Below are positions 1 to 8,452 of a DNA stretch of 64,000 nt, in pieces. The stretch is from IMG/VR virus record IMGVR_UViG_3300042891_000377, positions 40,172 to 104,171 of that record. One strand, given 5' to 3'. Each line of letters opens with the position of its first letter. Within the stretch, counting starts at the first letter, position 1. The DNA comes from a virus. The translations under genes and the position numbers were made by a program. A model generated the notes under the pieces. The model had not been told where the DNA came from and made no database searches. It worked only from the letters and a program-made list of their open reading frames with translations.

Positions 1-28
1 AATCAAACTTGAACCTGACACAAAATGA
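1..28 (+). CDS. 3' end of an upstream gene (partial)
   Basis: The first bases read as an open frame ending ...IKLEPDTK with TGA at 26-28. That stop overlaps the ATG of the next gene (ATGA), a coupling seen at many junctions in this window. Too little remains to assign a function. Confidence 0.45.
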
Positions 29-510
29 TCTTTAATAAAATTAAAGAACTCAAGCAAGAAGGTAAGAAAATCGGTATAACTTTTAGTACGTTTGACATGC
101 TACATGCTGGCCATATAGCTATGTTAAGCGAAGCTAAAAATCATTGTGATTACCTAATTTGTGGCCTACAAACAGATCCAACTATTGATCGTCCTGATAC
201 TAAGAATAAACCTATTCAAAGTATTGTAGAACGACAAATACAATTAGCCGCGTGTCGCTATGTAGATGAAGTGGTTATCTATCAAACAGAACAAGACCTA
301 ATTGACCTGTTGCTAATCTTACCATTGGATGTGCGTGTCTTAGGTGTTGAATATGAACACGAAGAGTTTACAGGGCGAGAGGAATGTATGATGCGTAACA
401 TTGAATTGGTGTTTAATGGACGTGATCACAGTTTCTCTAGTTCAAGTTTGCGTAAACGTGTAGCACATGCCGAAACAATTAAACTATTAAAGGATGGGCA
501 TAATGGGTAA
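25..510 (+). CDS. Cytidylyltransferase-like nucleotidyltransferase
   Basis: 161 aa. The N-terminal stretch GITFSTFDMLHAGHIAML carries the HxGH signature of the nucleotidyltransferase superfamily (glycerol-3-phosphate or ethanolamine-phosphate cytidylyltransferase type), and a C-terminal SFSSSSLRKR resembles the ISSSxxR nucleotide-binding motif. Family members join CTP or ATP to a phosphorylated small molecule, usually an activated sugar or lipid head group. The start overlaps the stop of the preceding gene and the end overlaps the next, so it belongs to a polycistron. The substrate cannot be read from the sequence; the desaturases and NeuD-like gene downstream would fit lipid or glycan modification. 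Confidence 0.8.
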   Translation: MIFNKIKELKQEGKKIGITFSTFDMLHAGHIAMLSEAKNHCDYLICGLQTDPTIDRPDTKNKPIQSIVERQIQLAACRYVDEVVIYQTEQDLIDLLLILPLDVRVLGVEYEHEEFTGREECMMRNIELVFNGRDHSFSSSSLRKRVAHAETIKLLKDGHNG

Positions 511-685
511 TATTAAAGTTGGTTTATTAATGATCATTGCATGGCTTGCATTAGTATGGGCAGTGTATGGTTCAAGCGTAGAACATATCACTATGAAATA
601 TGATTGTGCTATTGCAGAAATTAGCCCAGATGTTCCACAAACTGTTAAAGAACAATGTAGGAAACTACAGGAAGGTAAGAAATAA
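503..685 (+). CDS. Small single-span membrane or secreted protein
   Basis: 60 aa beginning MGNIKVGLLMIIAWLALVW: one hydrophobic segment (about residues 6-23), then a polar tail with two cysteines. The ATG at 503 is preferred over the in-frame ATG at 494 because AAGGATG lies about 8 nt upstream of it. Its TAA overlaps the next ATG (TAATG). Function unknown. Confidence 0.6.
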   Translation: MGNIKVGLLMIIAWLALVWAVYGSSVEHITMKYDCAIAEISPDVPQTVKEQCRKLQEGKK

Positions 686-1218
686 TGGATGTAATGTTAG
701 ACTTAGAAACACTAAGCACACGACCAGAAGCAACTATCTTAACATTTGGCGCTATTAAATTTAGCCCATACAATCAAGAGCCCATGACAGATGGTATCTA
801 CTATCGTATTAACGTTGATGAACAAATTGAGTTAGGCAGTCATGTAGACGAAAATACTATTGCATGGTGGGGCAAACAAGCAGATGATGTACGTGAAGAA
901 GCACTTAGCCCAGAGAACCGTATTAGTCTTGAAGAGTTCACACAAAACTTAAATCGTTTCCTAGTAGGTGCTGACAATATTTGGGCACAGGGTCCGGTGT
1001 TTGATATTGTTATTTTAGAAAACTTATATAGACGATTGGGCAAACCTTGTCCATGGCAGTTCTGGCAGATCCGTGATAGCCGTACTTTGCTTAGTAGTCT
1101 TGGTGACCCACGTGATAAAAACAAAGCAGGCCTGCACAACGCATTGGAAGATGCGGTTTCACAAGCACAGGCAGTACAAATTGTGTTTAATAAGTATAAT
1201 ATAATTAAACAACAATAG
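685..1218 (+). CDS. DnaQ-like 3'-5' exonuclease
   Basis: 177 aa. It starts MDVMLDLETLSTRPEATILTFGAIKF, the DxE motif (Exo I) of the DEDD exonuclease superfamily. Further acidic motifs follow: FDIVILENLYRR in the middle and HNALEDAVSQAQ near the C terminus (HxxxxD, DEDDh type). The compact single-domain form resembles phage-type and Rv2179c-like 3'-5' exoribonucleases. Likely role: nucleic-acid trimming or nucleotide recycling in the cytoplasm. It lacks a polymerase domain, so it would act alone or as a separate subunit. Confidence 0.82.
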   Translation: MDVMLDLETLSTRPEATILTFGAIKFSPYNQEPMTDGIYYRINVDEQIELGSHVDENTIAWWGKQADDVREEALSPENRISLEEFTQNLNRFLVGADNIWAQGPVFDIVILENLYRRLGKPCPWQFWQIRDSRTLLSSLGDPRDKNKAGLHNALEDAVSQAQAVQIVFNKYNIIKQQ

Positions 1219-1225
1219 AGAAATA

Positions 1226-2056
1226 ATGAATATAGTCACTAAACTTAGTTCGGACACTAAAGTAAAAATTTTACAAGCGTTGGTGTATGTAATTTTACTA
1301 ATTACGTTAATTACCGCGTGGAGTACTAGTTTATTCTTAGTTGGATTGGGGCTAGGGTGGTTCCTATGGTTAGCAGGTGTACACGGAAGCCTACACAAAT
1401 ATTCAAGTCATAGATGTTTTGATGCTAAAAATAAACTAGCTGAACATTTTATTTTGTTAATGGGAACACTTTGTAGTTTAGGTAGTAATATTAGTTGGGC
1501 TGCTACACATCGTAAACATCATCAACATTCGGACCAAGAAGGTGATCCTCACAGCATACACACTGGCACGGGCAGTTTTTGGCGAGCAGTAAAGATATAC
1601 TTTTATTATTTTCCAACATACTTAATTAATCCTCGTACAATTAAAGATCTAACAGTTGACCCGCTACATAAATTATATCACCAGCACTATTATAAAATTG
1701 TTCTTGCTTATGTATTAATACTAGCCGCCATAGATCCAATATATGTAGGATATTTTTGGGCACTGCCTGTGTTTTATGTCTACACTGGAATCAGTTATAT
1801 TACAGTAATGGCACACAACATTACTCTGCACAAATTTATTGGTTATAAGAATTTTAAAACTACTGATCAAACATTTAACTGGCATCTAGCTAGTATTTTA
1901 TTACCTGGTGAAGGTAATCATAATAATCATCATGCTTTACCAGGTGCAGCTAAAAATGCCTTAAAGAAAGGTGATATTGATTTGGGTTACTGGTATTTAA
2001 AAATAGTAGGCAAAGTATCTACTAATCAAGATTATTATCAAAAGTTTGTTACCTAA
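1226..2056 (+). CDS. Fatty-acid (acyl-CoA Delta9-type) desaturase, copy 1
   Basis: 276 aa membrane di-iron desaturase. The three histidine clusters are visible: HKYSSHR (about residue 57), HRKHHQH (about residue 94) and HNNHHALPG near the C terminus, with hydrophobic segments at 16-50, 63-85 and 160-195. The family inserts a double bond in fatty-acyl chains using O2 and an electron donor. It overlaps the second desaturase by ATGA-type coupling, so both are co-translated. A phage-borne pair suggests change of membrane fluidity or of a lipid substrate. No ferredoxin or cytochrome b5 domain is fused, so host electron carriers would be needed. Confidence 0.9.
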   Translation: MNIVTKLSSDTKVKILQALVYVILLITLITAWSTSLFLVGLGLGWFLWLAGVHGSLHKYSSHRCFDAKNKLAEHFILLMGTLCSLGSNISWAATHRKHHQHSDQEGDPHSIHTGTGSFWRAVKIYFYYFPTYLINPRTIKDLTVDPLHKLYHQHYYKIVLAYVLILAAIDPIYVGYFWALPVFYVYTGISYITVMAHNITLHKFIGYKNFKTTDQTFNWHLASILLPGEGNHNNHHALPGAAKNALKKGDIDLGYWYLKIVGKVSTNQDYYQKFVT

Positions 2057-2802
2057 TGACAAATTATAATAAAATTAAATTGGCTCAGGGGGTATCGGTA
2101 TTAGCCACAATACTAACCTTGACATTTGAATTTGATTTAACATTGTTACTGTTGGGATTAGCGGTCAGTTGGGTATTCTATTGTATAGGATTATCAATTT
2201 GTCTACATAAATTATCTAGTCATCGAACTTTTGAACCTAAAAACGCTGTAATTAAATACATTTTGTTATGGTTTGGTACAGTAGTAACTATGGGTAGTAC
2301 TATTAATTTTGCCGCTGGGCATAGACAGCATCACAGAATGAGTGATACTCCTGATGATCCTTACTGTTTAACCGGTACATTATGGCATAAAGTTAAACTA
2401 TTCTTTTATTGGTTCCCAGCATATAAGATAAGTCCGTTAATTATTAAAGACCTATTACGTGACAAGGATCATGTTCGCTTTAATAACAACTATTGGAAGA
2501 TACTGTTACTTTATCCTATTATCTTATTAGCAATCGACCCTGTGTGGTTTGGATACTTTTATGCATTGCCTGTTACTTACGTATTGTTGGGCATGGGCTA
2601 TGTAACAGTTATTGCGCATTTACGTTTAGGTAACAGACCCTACGACACTAACGATAATAGTTGGGATAGTAAACTATTTGCTCTATTGCTAGCAGGTGAA
2701 GGATATCATAATACTCATCATGCTTATCCAGGATGGAGCACCTTTGGCCCATTGGATGTTGCAGGGCACGTAATAGAATTAATAAGGAAGAAAGATGTCT
2801 AA
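2056..2802 (+). CDS. Fatty-acid desaturase, copy 2
   Basis: 248 aa paralogue of the preceding gene. Histidine boxes are HKLSSHR, HRQHHRM and HNTHHAYPG, with matching hydrophobic segments. The product is shorter at the C terminus and clearly diverged, so the pair looks like an old duplication or two separate acquisitions, possibly with different chain or position specificity. The start overlaps the stop of copy 1; its own stop overlaps the NeuD-like gene by 8 nt. Confidence 0.88.
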   Translation: MTNYNKIKLAQGVSVLATILTLTFEFDLTLLLLGLAVSWVFYCIGLSICLHKLSSHRTFEPKNAVIKYILLWFGTVVTMGSTINFAAGHRQHHRMSDTPDDPYCLTGTLWHKVKLFFYWFPAYKISPLIIKDLLRDKDHVRFNNNYWKILLLYPIILLAIDPVWFGYFYALPVTYVLLGMGYVTVIAHLRLGNRPYDTNDNSWDSKLFALLLAGEGYHNTHHAYPGWSTFGPLDVAGHVIELIRKKDV

Positions 2803-3502
2803 ACAACCATTGGTACTAATAGGATCTAGAGCCTTAATGGATTTTTATACAGACACCTGCGAAGTATTAGGTATCGAACTATTAGGCTTCTTGGATCAAT
2901 ACTATTGGGGCAATACAGAAAGTATTAGTGGAGTCCCCTGCATTGGTAGTGAATTAGACCTTATCGACAATCCTAAGAAATATGCCGATGCTAAGTTTAT
3001 GATTGCCAATACCTGGGACGGAAACAGTCGTTTTGAAAATTTAGAACACGACGGCTATCATTTAAGACAGCAACGTTTAGCATTTGTTAAACAGTTAGAC
3101 TTACCGTGTTATACTCTAATTGATCCCAGAGCAATTGTTGCTAAAAATAATCAAATTGGACAAGGCACATACATTGGTCCATTAGCTAATATTAGATCTA
3201 GGAACGTTATTGGCGAGCACGTGTTTATACACGATAATGCTATCATGGCGCACGATGTACATGTGGGTGAAAATAGTATATTAGGTGTTGCTAGTGTTAT
3301 TATGGGCGGAGTGCGTGTAGGCGAAAATGTATACGTGGGTTCAGGTGCATTATTAGTTAACGGAAAAAGTACTAAACAACCATACATTACAGTGGGAAAT
3401 GACTGTAAGATACACGCTGGTGCATTGGTGCAAAAAGATATGGAAGCTGGTACAACTGCTACATTTGTAGGCAAGTACCTAAGAAGAACAGACCTAAGTT
3501 AA
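2795..3502 (+). CDS. NeuD/PglD-type acyltransferase with left-handed beta-helix
   Basis: 235 aa. The N terminus PLVLIGSRALMDFY.. looks like the Rossmann-like PglD N-terminal domain. From about residue 110 onward a hexapeptide repeat runs (IGQGTYIGPLANIRSRNVIGEHVFIHDNA.. split over several coils), with the catalytic-type histidine in IHDNAIMAHDVHVG. Such enzymes O- or N-acetylate sugars (sialic acid, bacillosamine-like). Translationally coupled to the desaturases. The acceptor is unknown; envelope glycan or virion decoration are both possible. Confidence 0.75.
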   Translation: MSKQPLVLIGSRALMDFYTDTCEVLGIELLGFLDQYYWGNTESISGVPCIGSELDLIDNPKKYADAKFMIANTWDGNSRFENLEHDGYHLRQQRLAFVKQLDLPCYTLIDPRAIVAKNNQIGQGTYIGPLANIRSRNVIGEHVFIHDNAIMAHDVHVGENSILGVASVIMGGVRVGENVYVGSGALLVNGKSTKQPYITVGNDCKIHAGALVQKDMEAGTTATFVGKYLRRTDLS

Positions 3503-3511
3503 GGAACGAAA

Positions 3512-3832
3512 ATGGAAATTATATTTGGTAGAGAAAATGCAGAAAAACTGCGTGAAAAATATACTGTGTTAGATTTAGAAACAGTTGAAAAAGATGGAGT
3601 TGAATTAGAAGTATTCTGCTTAATACCAGCTGATAAAATTAGTCTTGGTGATTTGCCTACACTAGAGCAGTATACTAATCTACATGCGGAATTTCTTGAA
3701 GGATATAAGAATAAACACTACGACTACTGCCGTCAGTGCATCACTTACCTAATGGGTAAGTTTTCCGGTGAAGTTGACACGTTTTATGAAGAAATACTGC
3801 GTAGAATCGATGAAATAGACCCTCCAAAGTAA
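3512..3832 (+). CDS. Hypothetical acidic protein
   Basis: 106 aa, highly charged (many Glu/Lys), no signal peptide or membrane span, predicted mainly helical at the C terminus (FSGEVDTFYEEILRRIDEID). A ribosome site AAGGAACG lies just upstream. It is the last gene before a terminator. Family not recognised. Confidence 0.55.
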   Translation: MEIIFGRENAEKLREKYTVLDLETVEKDGVELEVFCLIPADKISLGDLPTLEQYTNLHAEFLEGYKNKHYDYCRQCITYLMGKFSGEVDTFYEEILRRIDEIDPPK

Positions 3833-3853
3833 TACTATAAGTTAATTATAATA

Positions 3854-3888
3854 GAGCCCCTGTTAAATAATACTAACGGGGGCTTTCT
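3854..3888 (+). terminator. Rho-independent terminator
   Basis: AGCCCCTGTTA and TAACGGGGGCT form an 11-bp stem with one T-G pair around an 8-nt A/T-rich loop, followed by TTTCT. It closes the desaturase/NeuD operon. The csgF-like start codon lies only a few bases beyond, so the curli operon may depend partly on read-through. Confidence 0.7.
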
Positions 3889-3889
3889 C

Positions 3890-4387
3890 ATGATTAGGAC
3901 ACCTATCTGCAATCTTTTAATGGTCGCCATGCTAATTGCCGGCGCCAATATCGTGCAGGCTGGGGAAATGGTCCATACCTTTAACAGTCCGGCATTCCAC
4001 GGACAAGGATTTGGTATACATGCCCTTACAATTAAGCAATTAGAAGATCAAGCCAAAGACAAGCGCGAATCTGCCGCAGAAGCTATACAGGCTAAAGCAG
4101 AATCTGCTGCACTTAATACTCCGCAGGCACGCTTTATTGCTAATCTGGAATCGAGAATTTATAGTCAGTTGGCTAAACAACTAACTGATAGTATGTTTGG
4201 GGAAGGTGCTACTTGTACTACAGCAGGCATAGTATGTGGTAATATTCCAAACTTAGGTGGTAACAGTATCCAGTGGAGTCTTGGAGCAGGTAGTGATAAT
4301 GGTTTGATTATTATCACCATACAAGATTTAAGTAATGTTGACAATGTAACAACTATGAAAGTACCGGCGGGCTCATTTTATTTTTAA
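3890..4387 (+). CDS. csgF: CsgF-like curli assembly factor
   Basis: 165 aa with a signal peptide (cleavage near VQA-GEM). The start of the mature part, MVHTFNSPAFHGQGFG, matches the CsgF N-terminal pattern (F/Y-x-NPxFGG-type segment that inserts into the CsgG pore). The C terminus (IQWSLGAGSDNGLIIITIQD.. to VPAGSFYF) fits the CsgF beta-rich end. In curli systems CsgF sits on the outer side of the CsgG channel and couples secretion to surface nucleation. The adjacent csgG gene 10 bp downstream supports the call. It differs from enteric CsgF in having a longer charged helical middle. Confidence 0.8.
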   Translation: MIRTPICNLLMVAMLIAGANIVQAGEMVHTFNSPAFHGQGFGIHALTIKQLEDQAKDKRESAAEAIQAKAESAALNTPQARFIANLESRIYSQLAKQLTDSMFGEGATCTTAGIVCGNIPNLGGNSIQWSLGAGSDNGLIIITIQDLSNVDNVTTMKVPAGSFYF

Positions 4388-4396
4388 GGATGATAA

Positions 4397-5263
4397 ATGA
4401 ATAAAACACTTATATCCTTATTAATAGCCGCGCTGTTAACAGGATGCGCTACAGGTAGTGTTATTAAAGAAAAAATAACAGGTGAGCAATTTGACAAGCC
4501 TGAGATAGTACGTGAAACATATTTTACTAAACCAGAGAATAAGGTATTACCTCCAAGTGGTGGGCCTATTCCTATAGCAGTATATAGTTTTCAGGATAAA
4601 ACTGGACAGCGTAAGAATATACCTAACGTGGCTAGTTTTAGTACTGCGGTAACACAGGGTGCAGAAGCATATCTAATTGGTGCTCTACAAGACGTAGGCG
4701 ACCAACGTTGGTTTACTGTGTTAGAGCGTGTGGGCTTAGATAACTTGATTAAAGAGCGTCAAATGATTCGTCAAATGCGTGAACAATATCAAGGACGTGA
4801 CGCTAAGGCATTACCACCAATGATGTTTGCTGGTGTTATTGTAGAAGGAAGTGTAACAGGTTATGATAGTAATCTGCTTACAGGAGGTAGTGGTATGCGC
4901 ATACTAGGTATCGGAGCACAAACGCAATACCAAAGTGATACAGTTACAATTACTCTAAGAACAGTAAGCGTTAATACAGGTGAAGTATTAACAACTGTAA
5001 CAGTTACTAAAACAGTGTTAAGCTACATGGACAAACTTGGTATACTAAAGTTTGTTGAAGAAGGCACAAAAGCCGTTGAAGCTGAAACTGGTATGAGTAT
5101 CAATGAAAGTGTCAATAAAGCAACTAGCCTAGCAGTTAAGGCTGCTGTAATTGCTACTATTCGAGAAGGAGTGCGTAAAGGGCACTGGGCATTTAAGGAA
5201 GAGCCTAAGCCTGTAGTACAAACAGATGGTGTAAAATACCCTTTGTTAGAAACAAAAAAATAA
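4397..5263 (+). CDS. csgG: CsgG-like outer-membrane curli secretion pore lipoprotein
   Basis: 288 aa with a lipoprotein signal (LLTGC at residues 13-17). The following pattern is typical of CsgG: IPIAVYSFQDKTGQRK near residue 60, WFTVLERVGLDNLIKERQMIRQ near 110, GVIVEGSVTGYDSN near 150 and a transmembrane-hairpin-like stretch (TVTITLRTVSVNTGEVLT) after it. CsgG forms a nonameric outer-membrane channel exporting unfolded curlin. Neighbours are csgF and a curlin-like substrate, giving a self-consistent export unit; csgE and csgC are absent here. Confidence 0.92.
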   Translation: MNKTLISLLIAALLTGCATGSVIKEKITGEQFDKPEIVRETYFTKPENKVLPPSGGPIPIAVYSFQDKTGQRKNIPNVASFSTAVTQGAEAYLIGALQDVGDQRWFTVLERVGLDNLIKERQMIRQMREQYQGRDAKALPPMMFAGVIVEGSVTGYDSNLLTGGSGMRILGIGAQTQYQSDTVTITLRTVSVNTGEVLTTVTVTKTVLSYMDKLGILKFVEEGTKAVEAETGMSINESVNKATSLAVKAAVIATIREGVRKGHWAFKEEPKPVVQTDGVKYPLLETKK

Positions 5264-5296
5264 TAATAGGATTTTAAAAATCCAAGGAGCAACACG

Positions 5297-6082
5297 ATGA
5301 AATATAATTTAAAAGCAACGGTAAGTATGATGTTTTTAGCATTGTCAACATCGGTAATGGCCGCAGGCCCAACAGGTCCTAACCGTGTTTACATTGAACA
5401 ATTGGGTAACACCAATAATGTTACAATTGAACAAGTTGGCGGCACTAACGATGTTGGTGGTACCGCTGGTAGTGTAGCAGTTGACGCAACAGGTCTAAGT
5501 ACATTAACAGTAACAGCACCTAGTACAAGTAACTATGCTACAATTAACGGCAGTAATAACGGTGTAACTATAACGCAAACTGGTGACGATAATCAATCAC
5601 AGTACAACATTAAAGGTGGCAATAACAGCTTTACAAGTACTCTAACTGGTGATGGTAATCAAAGTAAACTTACTATTGGTAATAGCACCACTAATGGTAT
5701 GCGTAATACTGTTACTGAAACTGTTACAGGTAGTACTAATATGTTGATTACTAATATTGTTGGTAGTGACAACGCATTATCAACTACTATCACTGGTAGC
5801 AGTAACCAACTGACTACTGATGTAACTACTAGTAATGCTGATATTACCAACACTATTAGTGGTAGTAACAATATATTTAATATACAACAACGAGATGCTG
5901 CAGGCAGTGCTGGCCATAGTTTAATCACATCAACTACAGGTGATTATAACAGTATTACTACACAGCAACAAGGTACAAATGATACTACATTGAATATTAG
6001 TACAACTGGTGATCATAACACTATTACTATACGTTCAAGTAGCAGTGCTATAGTAAGCCCAGTATCAGCAATAGTGAGATAG
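5297..6082 (+). CDS. Curlin-like amyloid repeat protein (CsgA/CsgB type)
   Basis: 261 aa with a signal peptide ending near VMAAGP. The mature part is made of degenerate repeats of the N/Q/G pattern of curlin (YIEQLGNTNNVTIEQVGG, ITQTGDDNQSQY, TTTGDYNSITTQQQG), rich in Asn, Thr, Ser and Gly and nearly free of charged residues. Such repeats stack as a beta-solenoid amyloid secreted through CsgG. It begins 33 nt after csgG with an AGGAG site. It is longer than E. coli CsgA (about 150 aa) and its central repeats are irregular. Confidence 0.78.
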   Translation: MKYNLKATVSMMFLALSTSVMAAGPTGPNRVYIEQLGNTNNVTIEQVGGTNDVGGTAGSVAVDATGLSTLTVTAPSTSNYATINGSNNGVTITQTGDDNQSQYNIKGGNNSFTSTLTGDGNQSKLTIGNSTTNGMRNTVTETVTGSTNMLITNIVGSDNALSTTITGSSNQLTTDVTTSNADITNTISGSNNIFNIQQRDAAGSAGHSLITSTTGDYNSITTQQQGTNDTTLNISTTGDHNTITIRSSSSAIVSPVSAIVR

Positions 6083-6085
6083 TCA

Positions 6086-7177
6086 ATGAAACTATTGCTT
6101 GCTTTAGCGTGCTTAGTAGCAACTACTAACGCATGGGCAGGCATTGGAACTGTAAGCGATACTAAAGGTACCGCTTGTTCAATAGAGCGTGCTAAACAGA
6201 CCCTGCCTGGCAACAAAGGTGCGACCATAGAAAGTATGGATACCTATGTTACAGGCGGCTGTGTTAGCAATATCACATTTAAAGATGACACCAAAGTAAA
6301 AATAACAGAAAACAGTCGACTAATGATAGACGACTTTGTTTACGATCCTAAAAAATCCGACGCAGGTAAACTAGCTCTTAAAGTAGGTATGGGCACAGTA
6401 CGTTATGCCTCTGGACAAATTGCTAAAAACAATCCACAAAAGGTAGATATTAAAACACCCACAGCTAGTATTGCTGTTCGCGGTACAGACTTTAACATGA
6501 CTGTAGACGAAGCAGGACAGAGTTTAGTTATTCTTGTGCCTAGCTGTAAAGATGGTGAAAAGATTAAAGAATACGAGCTAGAAGAAAACTTATGTAAAGT
6601 GGGCAAGATCGAAGTCAGCACACTGGCTGGTGTAGTTACCTTAGACAAAGCATTTGAAGGTACGTATGTAACCAGTGCTAACATGATGCCTAGTCCTCCA
6701 GCTATTATTAACACAATTGAAAGTAAGATTGGTAACAGTCTTATTATCACTCGCCCACCCGAAATTGTCAAAGCTAGTAAAGAAGCAGGTAAAAGCAAAC
6801 GTGATCTAGAACAAGAAGAACTAGAAGCTATTCAAGCAAGTCAACTTGCTCAACGTATAGCTAAAGAAGGTGAAGCTAAAGCTGTAGTGTTGCCTTATAG
6901 CTTTGACAGTGGTAAATCAGGATGTAATCCGGCAATCAATGTCTGCGTTAAATGGGAAAATCCGGATGGTGAAAGCATACAGGCCAAAGGTCGAGGTATA
7001 GCGTTTCGTCAAAGTGAAGATCACTATGCAGAAGTTAAAACACAGGGCTACGAAAGTAATACGTCAATTGAAATAATTCACGATGATAATATTGCCTCAG
7101 CTACAATTGGTTCGGGCGATCCAGGTGGCAATGTAGTGCGTATCAAACAGAATTCTGGAGTGTTAAGACGACAATGA
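6086..7177 (+). CDS. Secreted FecR-domain protein
   Basis: 363 aa with a signal peptide (MKLLLALACLVATTNAWA). The segment from about residue 95 to 145 (GTVRYASGQIAKNNPQKVDI, then TPTASIAVRGTDF) is the FecR domain core found in periplasmic or surface proteins. The C-terminal third is unassigned. It sits inside the curli-like operon: 4 nt from the curlin-like gene and overlapping the next start. A role in anchoring or regulating the exported fibres is an inference from position only. Confidence 0.72.
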   Translation: MKLLLALACLVATTNAWAGIGTVSDTKGTACSIERAKQTLPGNKGATIESMDTYVTGGCVSNITFKDDTKVKITENSRLMIDDFVYDPKKSDAGKLALKVGMGTVRYASGQIAKNNPQKVDIKTPTASIAVRGTDFNMTVDEAGQSLVILVPSCKDGEKIKEYELEENLCKVGKIEVSTLAGVVTLDKAFEGTYVTSANMMPSPPAIINTIESKIGNSLIITRPPEIVKASKEAGKSKRDLEQEELEAIQASQLAQRIAKEGEAKAVVLPYSFDSGKSGCNPAINVCVKWENPDGESIQAKGRGIAFRQSEDHYAEVKTQGYESNTSIEIIHDDNIASATIGSGDPGGNVVRIKQNSGVLRRQ

Positions 7178-8301
7178 AACGGCTCCTTGTAATCTTATTA
7201 TTAGTTTGCTCCAATACCTGGGCCGCAGGACTTGCTGGACTTAATTATCAGAACTATGCCGCAGGTGGTGCTATGCCATCATATACGCAAGATGCTAATG
7301 GAAACATCACTAATCGCACACTACTATCAACTGGAACTGTGAATACGGTGGGATTAACTACTAGTAGTGGAGCAGGCTTGCCTACTCGCAGTGATGGATT
7401 TATAGTTCGTTTCTATGGTTACATCAATATAGAAACAGCAGGTACATATTACTTTGGCGGGCAAGCAGACGACGGTATCCGTATTAAGATTAATAACATA
7501 TCTGTGGTTAATAGTTGGATAGAATCTGGCGGCGCATTTAGAGAAGGCAGCATTACTTTGTCAGCAGGAGTTGTTCCGGTAGAAGTAATGTATTACGAGA
7601 ACGGCGGTGGACAAATGGTTAACTTCCAATGGTTTATGAACGGCTATTGGCAGATTGTACCTACAGCGTCGATAGCTACAGATACTACCTATTGGGCGCC
7701 TGCGGCTCCTGTACTATGTTGCGGCGGCAGTTCGTCAAGTTTTAATGCTAGTCCATCTAATGTAACAAAAGTACAGTCATACGCCACAAGGAATACCAAT
7801 GACAGTCAGGTGTACATAGACCAAATTGGTAATGATAACGAGATCACAGTTAACCAAACAGGTACTAAAAATAACTACACAGAATACAATAGTAGTGGTA
7901 GTTTCAATACCGTTAATATCTCACAAACTGGTAATAGTTCAACAACAGCAAACTACGTAGAACTAAATGTCAACGGTGATAGTAATATAGTAAATCTAAC
8001 GCAGCAGAGTACAGGTGGTGCCAAGGGTATCTACGCTACAGTTAACGATGACAATAATAATGTAACAGTCTTACAGAAAGACGGTGGTAATGCTTACTTA
8101 AACTTAAACCTAAGTGGCGGTAATAAAACTGTAGACATAACGCAACAAGGCAGTGCTGCACACATGGCTGACATTACTCTAACTGGAGCAGGTGCTAGAA
8201 GTTTAAACTTAAATCAGCAAGGTAGCACACAACAGTTTTACAGTATTAATAGTAGTTGCGCTAGTGCCTGTCAGGCAATAACAGTAATACAAGGACAATA
8301 A
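7174..8301 (+). CDS. PA14-domain / curlin-repeat fusion protein
   Basis: 375 aa, secreted (signal peptide ends near TWAAG). Residues about 20-170 form a PA14-like domain (FIVRFYGYINIETAGTYYFG, DDGIRIKINN, WFMNGYWQ), a carbohydrate-binding beta-barrel found in adhesins and glycosidases. From about residue 205 onward it switches to curlin-type repeats (VYIDQIGNDNEITVNQTG, NISQTGN, VNLTQQSTGG, ITQQGSAAH). The fusion would place a carbohydrate-binding head on an amyloid base, much as CsgB anchors CsgA. Its start overlaps the FecR gene. I know of no standard name for this architecture. Confidence 0.75.
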   Translation: MKRLLVILLLVCSNTWAAGLAGLNYQNYAAGGAMPSYTQDANGNITNRTLLSTGTVNTVGLTTSSGAGLPTRSDGFIVRFYGYINIETAGTYYFGGQADDGIRIKINNISVVNSWIESGGAFREGSITLSAGVVPVEVMYYENGGGQMVNFQWFMNGYWQIVPTASIATDTTYWAPAAPVLCCGGSSSSFNASPSNVTKVQSYATRNTNDSQVYIDQIGNDNEITVNQTGTKNNYTEYNSSGSFNTVNISQTGNSSTTANYVELNVNGDSNIVNLTQQSTGGAKGIYATVNDDNNNVTVLQKDGGNAYLNLNLSGGNKTVDITQQGSAAHMADITLTGAGARSLNLNQQGSTQQFYSINSSCASACQAITVIQGQ

Positions 8302-8376
8302 CAGCAGAATCAGTGCTGTAACGTTATTAATAACTGTTGTATTTTTACAACATTGTTATCAAAAAACAACAAAAGG

Positions 8377-8405
8377 TTGACTCTCCATTATAAATACTGT
8401 ACACT
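8377..8405 (+). promoter_or_regulatory. Composite promoter of the porin gene
   Basis: TTGACT (8377-8382), 17 nt, TACACT (8400-8405). A T4-late-like TATAAATACT (8389-8398) lies inside the spacer. The xoxF and groES promoters also use TTGAC-17-TACACT, unlike the TATAAT class before the small genes. The region 8302-8376 holds a GTTGTA/TACAAC inverted repeat and no gene. Confidence 0.6.
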
Positions 8406-8452
8406 GATAGTATAACATATTAGTGTTATCCAATAAAAGGAGAAGTATCGTA

